In this document: in pieces, positions 14,801 through 23,268 of the stretch
How positions within the stretch are numbered: the stretch's first letter is position 1
How the letters are laid out: every line of letters starts with the position of its first letter
DNA from: CAYJLW01 sp964370965
GTDB taxonomy: Bacteria > Actinomycetota > Acidimicrobiia > UBA2766
Direction of reading: 5' to 3'
Assembly (NCBI GenBank): GCA_964370965.1
Contig: CAYJLW010000045.1
Location: 1 to 33,989, forward strand
Length of the DNA: 33,989 bases
Made by a program: the position numbers and the translations under genes
The notes under the pieces: model-generated
The model's database searches: none
Told to the model about the DNA's origin: nothing
Seen by the model: only the letters and a program-made list of their open reading frames with translations

Positions 14801-16027
14801 ATGTTCGAGTGGAGCGAGCAGCAGAAGATGATCCGCGAGGCGGTACGCCAGTTCGTGGAGAAGGAGGTGGCACCACTCCGGGACGAGCTGGAGTTCGGCG
14901 ACACGCCACCCTATGACGTTCTGCGCAAGATGGTGCAGACGTTCGGTCTCGACCAGATGGCGACCGAGAGGTTCCGTCGCTCCCTGGAGCGGGAGAAGGC
15001 CGCCGCCCGGGGCGAGGAGGTCCCGGGGGACCGGGAGCCCGGCGGCCTCGTCTCGGGCGACATGGCGGGCATGGCCATGATCCCAGTCGTGGAGCTTTCC
15101 CGGTACTGCCCCGGGATGGTCACGGCGATGGGCGTGAGCATGGGCCTCACCGCCGGCGCCATCATGTCCAAGGGGACGATCGCCCAGAAGGAGCGCTGGG
15201 TGGAGCCACTCCTCACGCTCGAGAAGATCGGCGCCTGGGCGATCACCGAGCCCGGTTCCGGCTCCGACGCCTTCGGGGGCATGCAGGCGAGCGCCGTGCG
15301 CGACGGCGACGAGTACGTGCTCAACGGGAACAAGACGTTCATCACGAACGGTCCGTATGCGGACACGGTCGTCTTCATCTGCAAGCTGAACGACGGGAAC
15401 CCGCCGCCGGAGCGCAAGGTGCTCCACTTCGTGCTCGATTCGGGTATCGAGGGCCTCACGCAGTCCAAGCCCCTCCGCAAGATGGGCATGCACTCCTCGC
15501 CCACGGGGGAGCTGTTCTTGGACGACGTCCGGGTGGGCCGTGACCGCCTCCTGGGCGAGACCGAGGACGTCGGGGGCCGCGAGGGCGCCAAGGCGACGTT
15601 CACCATGGAGCGCACCGGGGTCGCCGCCATGGCGCTCGGGATCATCGAGCAGTGCCTCGCGCTCTGCGTCGACTACGCCAAGTCTCGGGTGGCATTCGGC
15701 AAGCCGATCGGCGACTACCAGCTCATCCAGCTCAAGCTGGCGAAGATGGAGGTCGCCCGGGTCAACGTCCAGAACCTCGTCTTCCGCCAGATCGAGATGT
15801 CCGCTGCCGGCCAGTCAATGGACATCGCCGAGGCGTCCGCCTGCAAGCTCTACGCCGCCCAGACCTGCATGGACGTCACGCTCGAGGCCGTGCAACTCTT
15901 CGGCGGCAACGGCTACATGGCGGAATACCAGGTGGAGCAGCTCTGCCGGGACGCCAAGGTGCTCCAGATCTACGGCGGCACGGACGAGATCCAGGTCTCT
16001 CAGATCGCCCGTTCGCTCCTGGCGTAG
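14801..16027 (+). CDS. Acyl-CoA dehydrogenase
   Basis: FAD enzyme of 408 aa with the full family pattern: AWAITEPGSGSDAFGGM near 146-161, LNGNKTFITNGPYAD, MGMHSSPTGELFLDDVRVGRDRLLG, FGKPIGDYQLIQLKLAKM, AVQLFGGNGYMAEYQVEQLCRDAK and IYGGTDEIQ. The YEGT base is missing, and Glu270 in FTMERTGVAA is the likely catalytic base. It carries an extra stretch (residues 57-85) between the first helices. The ATG at 14801 has GAGGAG 10 nt upstream; an earlier ATG at 14765 would add 12 residues without a better site. The electron acceptor is presumably ETF, which is not encoded here. Confidence 0.92.
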   Translation: MFEWSEQQKMIREAVRQFVEKEVAPLRDELEFGDTPPYDVLRKMVQTFGLDQMATERFRRSLEREKAAARGEEVPGDREPGGLVSGDMAGMAMIPVVELSRYCPGMVTAMGVSMGLTAGAIMSKGTIAQKERWVEPLLTLEKIGAWAITEPGSGSDAFGGMQASAVRDGDEYVLNGNKTFITNGPYADTVVFICKLNDGNPPPERKVLHFVLDSGIEGLTQSKPLRKMGMHSSPTGELFLDDVRVGRDRLLGETEDVGGREGAKATFTMERTGVAAMALGIIEQCLALCVDYAKSRVAFGKPIGDYQLIQLKLAKMEVARVNVQNLVFRQIEMSAAGQSMDIAEASACKLYAAQTCMDVTLEAVQLFGGNGYMAEYQVEQLCRDAKVLQIYGGTDEIQVSQIARSLLA

Positions 16028-16155
16028 GTCCCCCGGCCATCCGCCGCCTTTCGCCGGGCGGGAACCGACGACTCGCGGCACTCGGGCCGATCCGCGCGCC
16101 CGACTCCGCATTGCCTCTCCGTCAAGGGCACACCCGAGTCGACCGATTGCCACTA

Positions 16156-16183
16156 GGAGTGCGCGGTCACTGCCGCGCGCTCC
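16156..16183 (+). promoter_or_regulatory. Stem-loop in the leader of the RCC1-repeat gene
   Basis: Positions 16156-16166 pair with 16173-16183 in an 11-bp stem with one G-U pair around the loop TCACTG. It ends 24 nt before the ATG, just upstream of the ribosome site GGAAGGA at 16192-16198. It could be the terminator of the preceding gene (128 nt past its stop) or a leader structure. Confidence 0.4.
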
Positions 16184-16207
16184 CGGGATTCGGAAGGACT
16201 CACCTGC

Positions 16208-19153
16208 ATGTGGCGCACGAAGAGGTCCGCGCCCTGGACCTCCGTGAGCGGCTTCGCCGCGACCCGTCTGGCGGCGGTCGCGGTCCTGGCCCTCGGGGCC
16301 GGCCTGCTCGCGCGCCCCTCGTGGTCCGCCTTCAGCGCTACCACCGCGAACGGCACCAACACGTTCGCCACCGCCGCCGACTGGAACCTCGCTCCCACGG
16401 CGAGCTTCACCGCCACGGCGGCCTCCGCCTCCCCCCCCACGCAGATGGCCGTGGGGGAGGACCACGTGTGCGCCCTCCTCGGAGGAGGAGCGGTGAAGTG
16501 CTGGGGGTACAACGCATCCGGCCAACTCGGTCTCGGGGACACCGCCAACCGCGGCGACGGAGCCGGGGAGATGGGCAACGGCCTGCCCACCGTCGACCTC
16601 GGCACGAGTCGTAGCGCCGTGCAGGTGGTGGCGGGGACGAACCACTCCTGCGCCCTCCTGGACGACGGCACTGTGAAGTGCTGGGGCCTCAACGCGTCGG
16701 GGCAGCTCGGCCAGGGGGACACGGCGAACCGGGGGGACGCGGCGGGCGAGATGGGCGACGGTCTCGCTGCCGTGGACCTGGGGACCGGTCGGAAGGCGGC
16801 GGCGATCTCGGTCAGGGGCGACTTCTCCTGCGCCCTCTTGGACACCGACTCGGTGAAGTGCTGGGGTGACAACACGTACGGCCAGCTCGGTCAGGGCGAC
16901 ACGAACCACCGGGGCGACGCTGCCTCGGAGCTGGGCGACAGCCTCTCATCGGTGAGCCTGGGGACGGGGCGCAGCGCCACCGCGATCAGCGCGGGCGGCT
17001 TTCACGTCTGCGCCGTGCTCGATGACGCCACGCTGAAGTGTTGGGGCCGGAACTACGCCGGCCAACTGGGCATCGAGAGCACCAGCAACCGCGGCGACGG
17101 CGCGGGTGAGATGGGCGACAGCCTCCCCACCGTGAGTCTGGGGACGGGCCGGACGGCGGCGGACGTGGCGGGGGGGCAGAACCACACCTGCGCCGTCCTG
17201 GACGACGACTCGGCCAAATGCTGGGGCCGCAACACCGACGGCCAGTTGGGCTTGGGGGCCACGGATCACCGGGGCGACGCCGCCGGCGAGATGGGCGACA
17301 ACCTGGCGGCGATCAACTTCGGGTCGGGCCGCAGTGTCGCGTCCGTGGCGACCGGCGGCAACAACAGCTGCGCCCTCCTCGACAACGCCACGGTGAAGTG
17401 CTGGGGCTACGGCACCTCCGGCGGGCTGGGCTACGGCGACACGAACCACCGGGGGGACGCCACCGGTGAGATGGGCGACAACCTCCCGGCGGTGGACCTG
17501 GGGACGGGACGCAGCGTTCTCCGCCTGGCCGGTGGCAAGCCCATGTGCGCCTGGTTGGACGACGCATCCTTGAAGTGCTGGGGCCTGAACTCCTCCGGCC
17601 AGCTCGGCATCGGGAGCTCGAGCAACCGGGGCGACGGTGCGGGGGAGATGGGCGACAACCTGCCCGCCGTGAGCGTGGCGCCCCTGGCCGCCGTCACCCA
17701 GGTGGCCGTCAACGAGAGCCACATGTGCGCCCTCTTCGTCGGCGGGGTCGTGAAGTGCTGGGGTGCCAACAGCTCGGGCAAGCTCGGCCGGGGCGACACC
17801 AGCGCGCAGGGCAACAACCCCGGGGAGATGGGAGGCGTTCTGCGGACCGTGAGGCTCGGCACCGGCCGGAGTGCGCTGCAGGTGGTCGTGGGGGCAGGCC
17901 ACTCCTGCGCCCGTCTCGACGACGGTTCGGTGAAGTGCTGGGGCGCCAACACGTACGGCCAGCTCGGTCTCGGCGACACGGCGAGCCGGGGCGACGGGGC
18001 GGGGGAGATGGGCGACGACCTCCCGGCAGTGAGCCTGGGGACCGGGCGCACGGCGGCGGCGCTCCATGCCGCGGGCGACTGGACCTGCGTCGTCCTCGAC
18101 GACGCCACGGTGAAGTGCTGGGGCTACAACGCATACGGCCAGCTCGGCCTCGGCGACACGAGCCACCGGGGCGACGGGGCGGGGGAGATGGGCGACAGCC
18201 TGCCGGCGGTGAGCCTGGGGACGGGCCGCAGCGCCGCCGACATGACCACGGGCCGCGACCACGCCTGCGCTCTCCTGGACAACGGCGCACTGAAGTGCTG
18301 GGGGCGCAACACGTCGGGTCAGCTCGGCCTCGGCGACACGGGCCATCGGGGTGACGGGGCGGGGGAGATGGGGGACAGCCTGGCGACGGTGGACCTGGGG
18401 ACGGGCCGCAGTGCTCTCACCGTCGTGGCCGGCGCCGACCACGTCTGCGCGCTCCTGGATAACGCCGCCCTGAAGTGCTGGGGCAGCAGCTACTACGGCC
18501 AGCTCGGCTACGGCGACACATCCACGCGAGGGAACGGCGGCGGCGAGATGGGCGACAACCTCCCCGCCGTCGACCTCGGCGCGGGCCGGGCCGCCGCCAA
18601 GGTGGTCACCACGGGCAACAACAACTGCGCGCTCCTCGACAACGCGGCGGTGAAGTGCTGGGGCTACGGCACCTCCGGCGGTCTGGGCTACGGGGACACC
18701 AACCATCGGGGCGACGGAGCGGGGGAGATGGGCGACAGCCTCCCCGCCGTGGCCCTCGGGACGGGACGCACGGCGGACGAACTCTGGGGAGGCAAGCCGA
18801 TGTGCGCCGGGTTGGACAACGCCACCCTGAAGTGCTGGGGGCTGAACGCCTCCGGCCAACTCGGCTACGGCGACACCGACTACAGGGGCGACGGGGCGGG
18901 GGAGATGGGCGACGACCTCCCCGCCGTGGCCCTGGACAACCTCACGGTGGTCGTGGACGCTTCCGCCTCCAGCGACCCCGACGGTTCGATCGTCTCGTAT
19001 GCCTGGAGCTTCGGGGACTCGCAGGTGGGCAGCGGCGTGAAGGCCTTCAACACGTACACGTCGGAGGGGACCTGGACGATCGCCCTCGTCGTCACCGACG
19101 ACGACGCCGCCACCGGGTCGGCCAACACGAACGTGACCAATCCGGACCCGTAG
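16208..19153 (+). CDS. Secreted RCC1/BNR-type double beta-propeller protein framed by a PKD-type domain
   Basis: A 981-aa exported protein. Residues 1-42 hold an Arg/Lys start and a hydrophobic segment followed by WSAFSATTANGTN, a head often seen in actinobacterial surface proteins. Residues 80-909 are 14 RCC1-like blades of about 59 residues, each with C-A-x-L-D-x4-K-C-W-G, then GQLG, GDT, RGD and GEMGD landmarks; each blade keeps two Cys ten residues apart, probably a disulfide. Blades 1-7 and 8-14 form two related sets with an offset of 419 residues. The ends, PTASFTATAASASPP and LTVVVDASASSDPDG...DDDAATGS, together make one PKD domain. GGAAGGA lies 9 nt before the ATG. The role is probably surface binding or adhesion; there is no catalytic motif. 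Confidence 0.85.
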   Translation: MWRTKRSAPWTSVSGFAATRLAAVAVLALGAGLLARPSWSAFSATTANGTNTFATAADWNLAPTASFTATAASASPPTQMAVGEDHVCALLGGGAVKCWGYNASGQLGLGDTANRGDGAGEMGNGLPTVDLGTSRSAVQVVAGTNHSCALLDDGTVKCWGLNASGQLGQGDTANRGDAAGEMGDGLAAVDLGTGRKAAAISVRGDFSCALLDTDSVKCWGDNTYGQLGQGDTNHRGDAASELGDSLSSVSLGTGRSATAISAGGFHVCAVLDDATLKCWGRNYAGQLGIESTSNRGDGAGEMGDSLPTVSLGTGRTAADVAGGQNHTCAVLDDDSAKCWGRNTDGQLGLGATDHRGDAAGEMGDNLAAINFGSGRSVASVATGGNNSCALLDNATVKCWGYGTSGGLGYGDTNHRGDATGEMGDNLPAVDLGTGRSVLRLAGGKPMCAWLDDASLKCWGLNSSGQLGIGSSSNRGDGAGEMGDNLPAVSVAPLAAVTQVAVNESHMCALFVGGVVKCWGANSSGKLGRGDTSAQGNNPGEMGGVLRTVRLGTGRSALQVVVGAGHSCARLDDGSVKCWGANTYGQLGLGDTASRGDGAGEMGDDLPAVSLGTGRTAAALHAAGDWTCVVLDDATVKCWGYNAYGQLGLGDTSHRGDGAGEMGDSLPAVSLGTGRSAADMTTGRDHACALLDNGALKCWGRNTSGQLGLGDTGHRGDGAGEMGDSLATVDLGTGRSALTVVAGADHVCALLDNAALKCWGSSYYGQLGYGDTSTRGNGGGEMGDNLPAVDLGAGRAAAKVVTTGNNNCALLDNAAVKCWGYGTSGGLGYGDTNHRGDGAGEMGDSLPAVALGTGRTADELWGGKPMCAGLDNATLKCWGLNASGQLGYGDTDYRGDGAGEMGDDLPAVALDNLTVVVDASASSDPDGSIVSYAWSFGDSQVGSGVKAFNTYTSEGTWTIALVVTDDDAATGSANTNVTNPDP
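16445..18934 (+). repeat. Coding repeat: 14 units of about 180 bp in two sets of seven
   Basis: Units share GTGAAGTGCTGGGG-type and GAGATGGGCGAC-type cores. Unit 6 (around 17380-17470) and unit 13 (around 18640-18725) are the most alike, including GGCTACGGCACCTCCGGCGG, and lie 1257 bp (419 codons) apart; units 7 and 14 also match best. This register shows duplication of a whole seven-unit block rather than steady single-unit growth. Confidence 0.8.
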
Positions 19154-19161
19154 CCGTCTCC

Positions 19162-19176
19162 GGCGCTGTTTGCGCC
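19162..19176. terminator. Small hairpin between convergent genes
   Basis: GGCGC at 19162-19166 and GCGCC at 19172-19176 with a TGTTT loop occupy the 31-bp gap between the RCC1 gene and the diiron gene. A second pairing, CGCGGG at 19178-19183 with CCCGCG at 19195-19200, overlaps the end of the diiron gene. Confidence 0.35.
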
Positions 19177-19184
19177 CCGCGGGT

Positions 19185-20327
19185 TCAGCCCGTGCCCGCG
19201 AGGGAGCGGTCCTTGGCGACCTCGTCGAGGTCCTCGTACTCCGAACCGGTGTCGGCCCAGTGCTCGAAGCGGATGACCCCGATCTCGGTGAAGCGGTCGC
19301 GCAGCCAACCGTCGGCGGCGTCGAGGAGGCCGAGCTTCCTGCAGTTCGGGACGATCTTGGAGAAGAGCATCTCCTGGAAGACGCGGCTCTCCTCGTTGTC
19401 CAGCCGGAGCATGATCTCGACGATCTTGCGGGGATCGACGCCCATGCGTTCCCACACCTCCACCTGCATGAAACGGTTGCGCATGGCCACGGCGGCGTCG
19501 TAGGCGAACTCCTGGCGTTCCCGGATCTCGGCGGCCGAGAGGCCTGCGTAGACCTCCTGGAGCGAGATGACCCCGAAGGCGACGTGGCGGGCCTCGTCAC
19601 TCATCACGTAGCGGAGGAGCTTCTTCAACAGAGGGTCTGTGGTCATCTGGTGCATGAACCCGAAGGCCGCCAGGGCGAGGCCCTCGACCATGATCTGCAT
19701 GCCGAGGTAGGTCATGTCCCAGCGGCTGTCGGCGACGATGCCGTCGAGGAGGAGCCGGAGGTGGCCGTTGACCGGGTAGTGGCCCGACAGCTTCTCGTCG
19801 AGATAGCGGGAGAACGCTTCGACGTGGCGGGCCTCGTCGACGGTTTGCGTGGCGGCGTAGTACTTGGCGTCGATCCAGGGCACCGTCCCGACGATCTTGG
19901 CGGTGCACGCGAGGGCGCCCTGCTCGCCGTGGAGGAACTGACTGAGCGCCCAGTTCTGGGACTGGACGCCGAACTCGATCCATTCCCGGGGGCCCCACGA
20001 GGAGAGGTCGAGTCCCACGTCCCGGGCGACGGTCTCGAAGGCGGCGGCGTCGCGGGCGTCGTTGGCCATCATGGCCACGGCGACCTGTTCCTGGTCGACG
20101 TCGAGGGACCAGTCGAGGTCGGTGGCGGCGTTCCACTGCGAGGTCTTGGCCTTCTCGTAGAGGCGCGAGAGGGCCGGCCGGGACCGCTCGTAGTCCCATG
20201 TGAAGAGGGTCTCGGCGTCCTGGCGGACGCCGTGGAGGATTTCGTCCGTCGGGGTGGGGGCGACACCGAGGATGACGTCCACCTCGCTCGGGCCGGCGGG
20301 GTCCGGGGGGAGGTTCATGGTCGCCAT
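19185..20327 (-). CDS. R2/ferritin-like diiron protein
   Basis: A 380-aa four-helix-bundle protein with a complete set of carboxylate/His diiron ligands: Glu135 (HGEQ), Glu165 and His168 (first DEARH), Glu215 (MVEG), and Glu245 with His248 (second DEARH). Such proteins activate O2 for oxidation, N-oxygenation or desaturation, or act in iron/ROS handling. The ATG at 20327 is 7 nt after AGGAG; the longer open frame upstream covers the promoter and the opposite gene. It is divergent from a small zincin and has a well-formed promoter with operator-like repeats. A ribonucleotide reductase beta role is unlikely because no alpha subunit or radical-tyrosine context is seen. The actual substrate is unknown. 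Confidence 0.8.
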   Translation of the reverse strand: MATMNLPPDPAGPSEVDVILGVAPTPTDEILHGVRQDAETLFTWDYERSRPALSRLYEKAKTSQWNAATDLDWSLDVDQEQVAVAMMANDARDAAAFETVARDVGLDLSSWGPREWIEFGVQSQNWALSQFLHGEQGALACTAKIVGTVPWIDAKYYAATQTVDEARHVEAFSRYLDEKLSGHYPVNGHLRLLLDGIVADSRWDMTYLGMQIMVEGLALAAFGFMHQMTTDPLLKKLLRYVMSDEARHVAFGVISLQEVYAGLSAAEIRERQEFAYDAAVAMRNRFMQVEVWERMGVDPRKIVEIMLRLDNEESRVFQEMLFSKIVPNCRKLGLLDAADGWLRDRFTEIGVIRFEHWADTGSEYEDLDEVAKDRSLAGTG

Positions 20328-20353
20328 CGTGGTCTCCTGTCCAGGGGGGCACA

Positions 20354-20387
20354 GTTTACATCTTAAACACACTTTAGGCTGATGCAA
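20354..20387 (-). promoter_or_regulatory. Promoter with overlapping TTTA/TAAA operator for the diiron gene
   Basis: Reading the minus strand, TTGCAT (20387-20382) and TAAGAT (20365-20360) are 16 bp apart and lie 33 nt before the ATG. On the plus strand GTTTACATCTTAAAC (20354-20368) is an inverted repeat with 5-bp arms, and TAAACACACTTTA (20364-20376) forms a second one sharing a half-site, covering the -10 and spacer. This AT-rich island is unusual in the window and looks like a repressor site. Confidence 0.6.
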
Positions 20388-20424
20388 CTGTCGCAGTGCT
20401 GTGCGGAGGTAAGCTTGTCCGGTT

Positions 20425-20790
20425 GTGCACGTCTCAGAGGAACGCTTCGAGGAGCTCGTCGCAGAAGCGCTCGACCTCGTCCCCGACGAGCTCGCCCGCC
20501 ACATCGAGAACGTGGTTGTCACCGTGGAGGACCGGCCCACCAAGGAGCAGCTCGGCGGTCGGGCCGGCACGCTGCTGGGCCTCTATCAGGGAGTGACGCT
20601 CACCAGCCGGACGCCGATGAACTACGAGGGCGCCCTCCCGGACCGGATCACGATCTTCAAGGATCCGATATCGGCCCTGTCACGCGACGACAGAGACCTC
20701 CGCAACATGGTGGCGGTCACGGTCATCCACGAGGTCGCCCACCACTTCGGGATCTCCGACGCCCGCCTGCACGAGCTCGGCTGGGGCTGA
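20425..20790 (+). CDS. Small zincin-like metallopeptidase family protein (DUF1025/COG3824 type)
   Basis: A 121-aa cytoplasmic protein with the zinc motif HEVAHHFG (His102, Glu103, His106) and the family pattern ENVVVTVEDRP, LLGLYQGVTLTSR, PDRITIFKDPI. Members are possible minimal zinc metalloproteases found widely in actinobacteria; no substrate is established. The GTG at 20425 is the only start near the beginning of the homology, but GGAGG at 20405-20409 is rather far (15 nt), so initiation may be weak or leaderless. It is divergent from the diiron gene and shares its regulatory region. Confidence 0.85.
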   Translation: MHVSEERFEELVAEALDLVPDELARHIENVVVTVEDRPTKEQLGGRAGTLLGLYQGVTLTSRTPMNYEGALPDRITIFKDPISALSRDDRDLRNMVAVTVIHEVAHHFGISDARLHELGWG

Positions 20791-20831
20791 GCCCTCGGGG
20801 CCCCAGGACACCGATTTGCACGGACTCCGTC

Positions 20832-20842
20832 TCATGACATGA
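20832..20842. promoter_or_regulatory. Palindrome TCATGACATGA upstream of the MMPL gene
   Basis: A perfect 5-bp-arm palindrome around one base, 63 bp before the MMPL start and just after a TTGCAC at 20816-20821 that could be a -35. It is a possible repressor site; MMPL transporters are often under TetR-type control, but no regulator is encoded next to it. Confidence 0.25.
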
Positions 20843-20854
20843 ACTGACGGGAAT

Positions 20855-20876
20855 CCCGGCCGGCTCCGGCGCCGGG
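20855..20876 (+). terminator. Stem-loop between the zincin and MMPL genes
   Basis: CCCGGC at 20855-20860 and GCCGGG at 20871-20876 with a 10-nt loop. It lies 64 nt past the zincin stop and 29 nt before the MMPL ATG, so it may be a terminator or an element of the MMPL leader. Confidence 0.3.
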
Positions 20877-20905
20877 GACAACGTGCTCTCGGAGGACGAC
20901 GACAA

Positions 20906-23155
20906 ATGGCCTCGTTGCTCAACCGGTTGGGGCGGTTCGCCGCCCGCCACCGCCTTCTCATGATCGCCATCTGGGTCGTGGTCGTCGTCGGCGTCGCCGC
21001 GGCGAACAGCGCGTTGGGAGGCAAGTACAACGACCGCTGGAAGGTGCCCGGCGCCGAGGCCCAGAAGGCGACCGACCTCCTCGTCAAGACCTTCCCGGCG
21101 TTCTCGGGCGGGGACGCCTCAGTCGTGTTCAAGTCGAAACGGCCGCTCCAGGACCCCGAGGTCTCCCAGGCGATCTCACAGATGATCGCCGACGTGTCCC
21201 GCCAGCCCCACGTGGGCAGCGTCGTCGATCCGTTCTCGAAGGAAGGCGCCGCCCAGGTCTCCCAGGACGGCCACATCGCCTACGCCACCGTCCAGTACGA
21301 CACCGCGGTGGAGAAGCTGGGCAAGAAGGCCGTCAGGCGTCTCGAGAAGGCCGCCGAGGTCACACGCAGGGCCGGTGTGCAGACGGAGCTCGGCGGCTTC
21401 GTCGTCCTCGCCGCCGAGCCGCCCGACACCGGCGAGTCCGAGTTGATCGGAGTCCTCGCCGCCGTCTTCATCCTCCTCATCAGCTTCGGCTCCGTGGTGG
21501 CCATGGGTCTCCCCATCGGCACCGCGATCTTCGGCCTCGGGGTGGGCACGCTCGGAGTCGGCATCCTCACCTACTACGTGGACATCCCGAACGTCGCCCC
21601 CATCCTCGCCACCATGGTCGGCCTCGGCGTCGGGATCGACTACGCCCTCTTCATCGTGACCCGCTTCCGCCAGAACCTCGCGGCCGGCATGGGCGTCGAG
21701 GAGGCGGTCGGTCTCGCGAACGCCACCGCCGGCCAGGCAGTCGTGTTCGCCGGCGGCACCGTCGTCATCGCCATTCTCGGTCTCTGGCTCTCCGGCCTCC
21801 CCACCGTGGGGGCGATGGCGTACGCCACCTCGATCATGGTCTTCGTCGCCGTGATCGCCGCCGTCACGCTCCTGCCGGCGCTGCTGGGTCTCGCCGGCGA
21901 GCGGGTCGACAAGCTCCACGTGCCCTTCTTCGGCAGGGAGGGCGACCCGGAGCACACCATCTGGGCCCGCTGGGCGCGCCAGGTGGCCGCCCATCCCTGG
22001 CGCTACCTCGTCGTGGGCCTCGGGATCCTCGTCATCCTCGGCCTTCCCGTGTTCGGGATGCGCCTCGGCCAGAACGACTCCGGCACTGCACCGAAGACCA
22101 AGACCTACCGGAAGTCCTACGACATTCTCGCCGAGGGCTTCGGCAAGGGGTTCAACGGCCCTCTCATGGTCGTCGCCGACCTCGGGCGCGACCCCGAGGG
22201 CGGCAAGGCGGCGTTCGCGCGCATCGCGGAGACGGCGAGGGCCGACCGCAACGTAGCCACCGTGTCGCCGCCTCAGGTGAGCCCCGAGGGCACCAGCGCC
22301 GTGCTCACGATCGTGCCGAGGTCCGCTCCCAAGGACGAGGCGACCTCCGACCTCGTTCACCGGGTCCGCGACGTGATCGTCCCCAGGGCGTTGCAGGGGA
22401 CGAAGGCCGGCTTCCTCGTGGGTGGTTCCACCGCCTACGGCGTCGACATCGCCGACCAACTCGCCGACCGCCTGCCCTACTTCGTCGCCGCCGTCGTGAG
22501 CCTCTCGTTCCTGCTCCTCATGCTCGTGTTCCGCAGCCTCGTCGTGCCTCTGAAGGCGGCGGTCATGAACATCCTCTCCATAGGCGCCGCCTACGGCGTC
22601 GTCGTCGCCGTCTTCCAGTGGGGGTGGGCCAAGAGCCTCGTCGGCCTGGAGGAGACCGTGCCCATCGAGGCGTTCATCCCCATGCTCATGTTCGCCATCC
22701 TCTTCGGCCTCTCCATGGACTACGAGGTGTTCATCCTCTCCCGTGTACGTGAGGAGTACCTCCGCACCGGGGACAACGCCCAGAGCGTCGTCGCCGGCAT
22801 CGCCACGACGGCCCGGGTCGTGACCTCCGCCGCCCTCATCATGATCAGCGTCTTCGCGAGCTTCCTGCTCAACCCGGAGCCCGTCGTGAAGATGCTCGGC
22901 CTCGGCCTCAGCGTGGCGGTGTTCGTGGACGCCACGATCGTGCGCATCGTCCTCGTCCCGGCCGCGATGGAGCTCATGGGCAAGGCGAACTGGTGGCTGC
23001 CCCGCTGGCTCGACCGCATCCTCCCCCGCATCGACGTCGAGGCGGGGCCTGCCTCTCCCGCCCTGGGGGGGCTCGCGGGTCCCCCGGCGGGCGGTGCGGG
23101 GACCGCCCCACTCGGCTCCGGTGCGGAGGAGCGGGAGCCTTGCGGCGTGGCCTGA
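20906..23155 (+). CDS. MMPL-family RND transporter
   Basis: A 749-aa inner-membrane protein of the MMPL/RND class. TM1 is near residues 15-35, followed by an extracytoplasmic loop of about 130 residues; two blocks of five or six membrane helices follow, separated by a second large loop at about 390-510. GVGIDYALFIVTRFRQN and FGLSMDYEVFILSRVREEY are the paired TM4/TM10 motifs with the Asp-Tyr proton-relay pair. Actinobacterial members export lipids or drugs; the cargo is not visible. The C-terminal 40 residues are Gly/Pro/Ala-rich. GGAGGA at 20891-20896 is 9 nt before the ATG. No membrane-fusion or TetR partner is adjacent. Confidence 0.92.
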   Translation: MASLLNRLGRFAARHRLLMIAIWVVVVVGVAAANSALGGKYNDRWKVPGAEAQKATDLLVKTFPAFSGGDASVVFKSKRPLQDPEVSQAISQMIADVSRQPHVGSVVDPFSKEGAAQVSQDGHIAYATVQYDTAVEKLGKKAVRRLEKAAEVTRRAGVQTELGGFVVLAAEPPDTGESELIGVLAAVFILLISFGSVVAMGLPIGTAIFGLGVGTLGVGILTYYVDIPNVAPILATMVGLGVGIDYALFIVTRFRQNLAAGMGVEEAVGLANATAGQAVVFAGGTVVIAILGLWLSGLPTVGAMAYATSIMVFVAVIAAVTLLPALLGLAGERVDKLHVPFFGREGDPEHTIWARWARQVAAHPWRYLVVGLGILVILGLPVFGMRLGQNDSGTAPKTKTYRKSYDILAEGFGKGFNGPLMVVADLGRDPEGGKAAFARIAETARADRNVATVSPPQVSPEGTSAVLTIVPRSAPKDEATSDLVHRVRDVIVPRALQGTKAGFLVGGSTAYGVDIADQLADRLPYFVAAVVSLSFLLLMLVFRSLVVPLKAAVMNILSIGAAYGVVVAVFQWGWAKSLVGLEETVPIEAFIPMLMFAILFGLSMDYEVFILSRVREEYLRTGDNAQSVVAGIATTARVVTSAALIMISVFASFLLNPEPVVKMLGLGLSVAVFVDATIVRIVLVPAAMELMGKANWWLPRWLDRILPRIDVEAGPASPALGGLAGPPAGGAGTAPLGSGAEEREPCGVA

Positions 23156-23179
23156 CCCGGCGCGGCCCGGGGCCCGTGG

Positions 23180-23268
23180 GCGGGAACGCGGACTTCGGCG
23201 GCCTGCCAGTGGGCGTCTCTGCCAGCCTCAGCGGGCGCGGTCCATGGCCGCAAGCGGGAACGCGGACT
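23180..23268. repeat. 15-bp direct repeat between convergent genes
   Basis: GCGGGAACGCGGACT occurs at 23180-23194 and again at 23254-23268, 74 bp apart, in the 112-bp spacer after the MMPL gene. The second copy touches the stop codon of the SDR gene. No clear terminator is seen in this spacer. Confidence 0.7.

Noticed and set aside
12123..16027. A single acyl-CoA catabolic operon including both acyl-CoA dehydrogenases and the methyltransferase
   Set aside because: The first dehydrogenase is on the opposite strand, and two hairpins separate the methyltransferase from the second dehydrogenase.
16946..19600. 884-codon minus-strand open frame with regular repeats
   Set aside because: The repeats mirror the RCC1 blades of the plus strand, and its 5' part is out of frame with the diiron gene.
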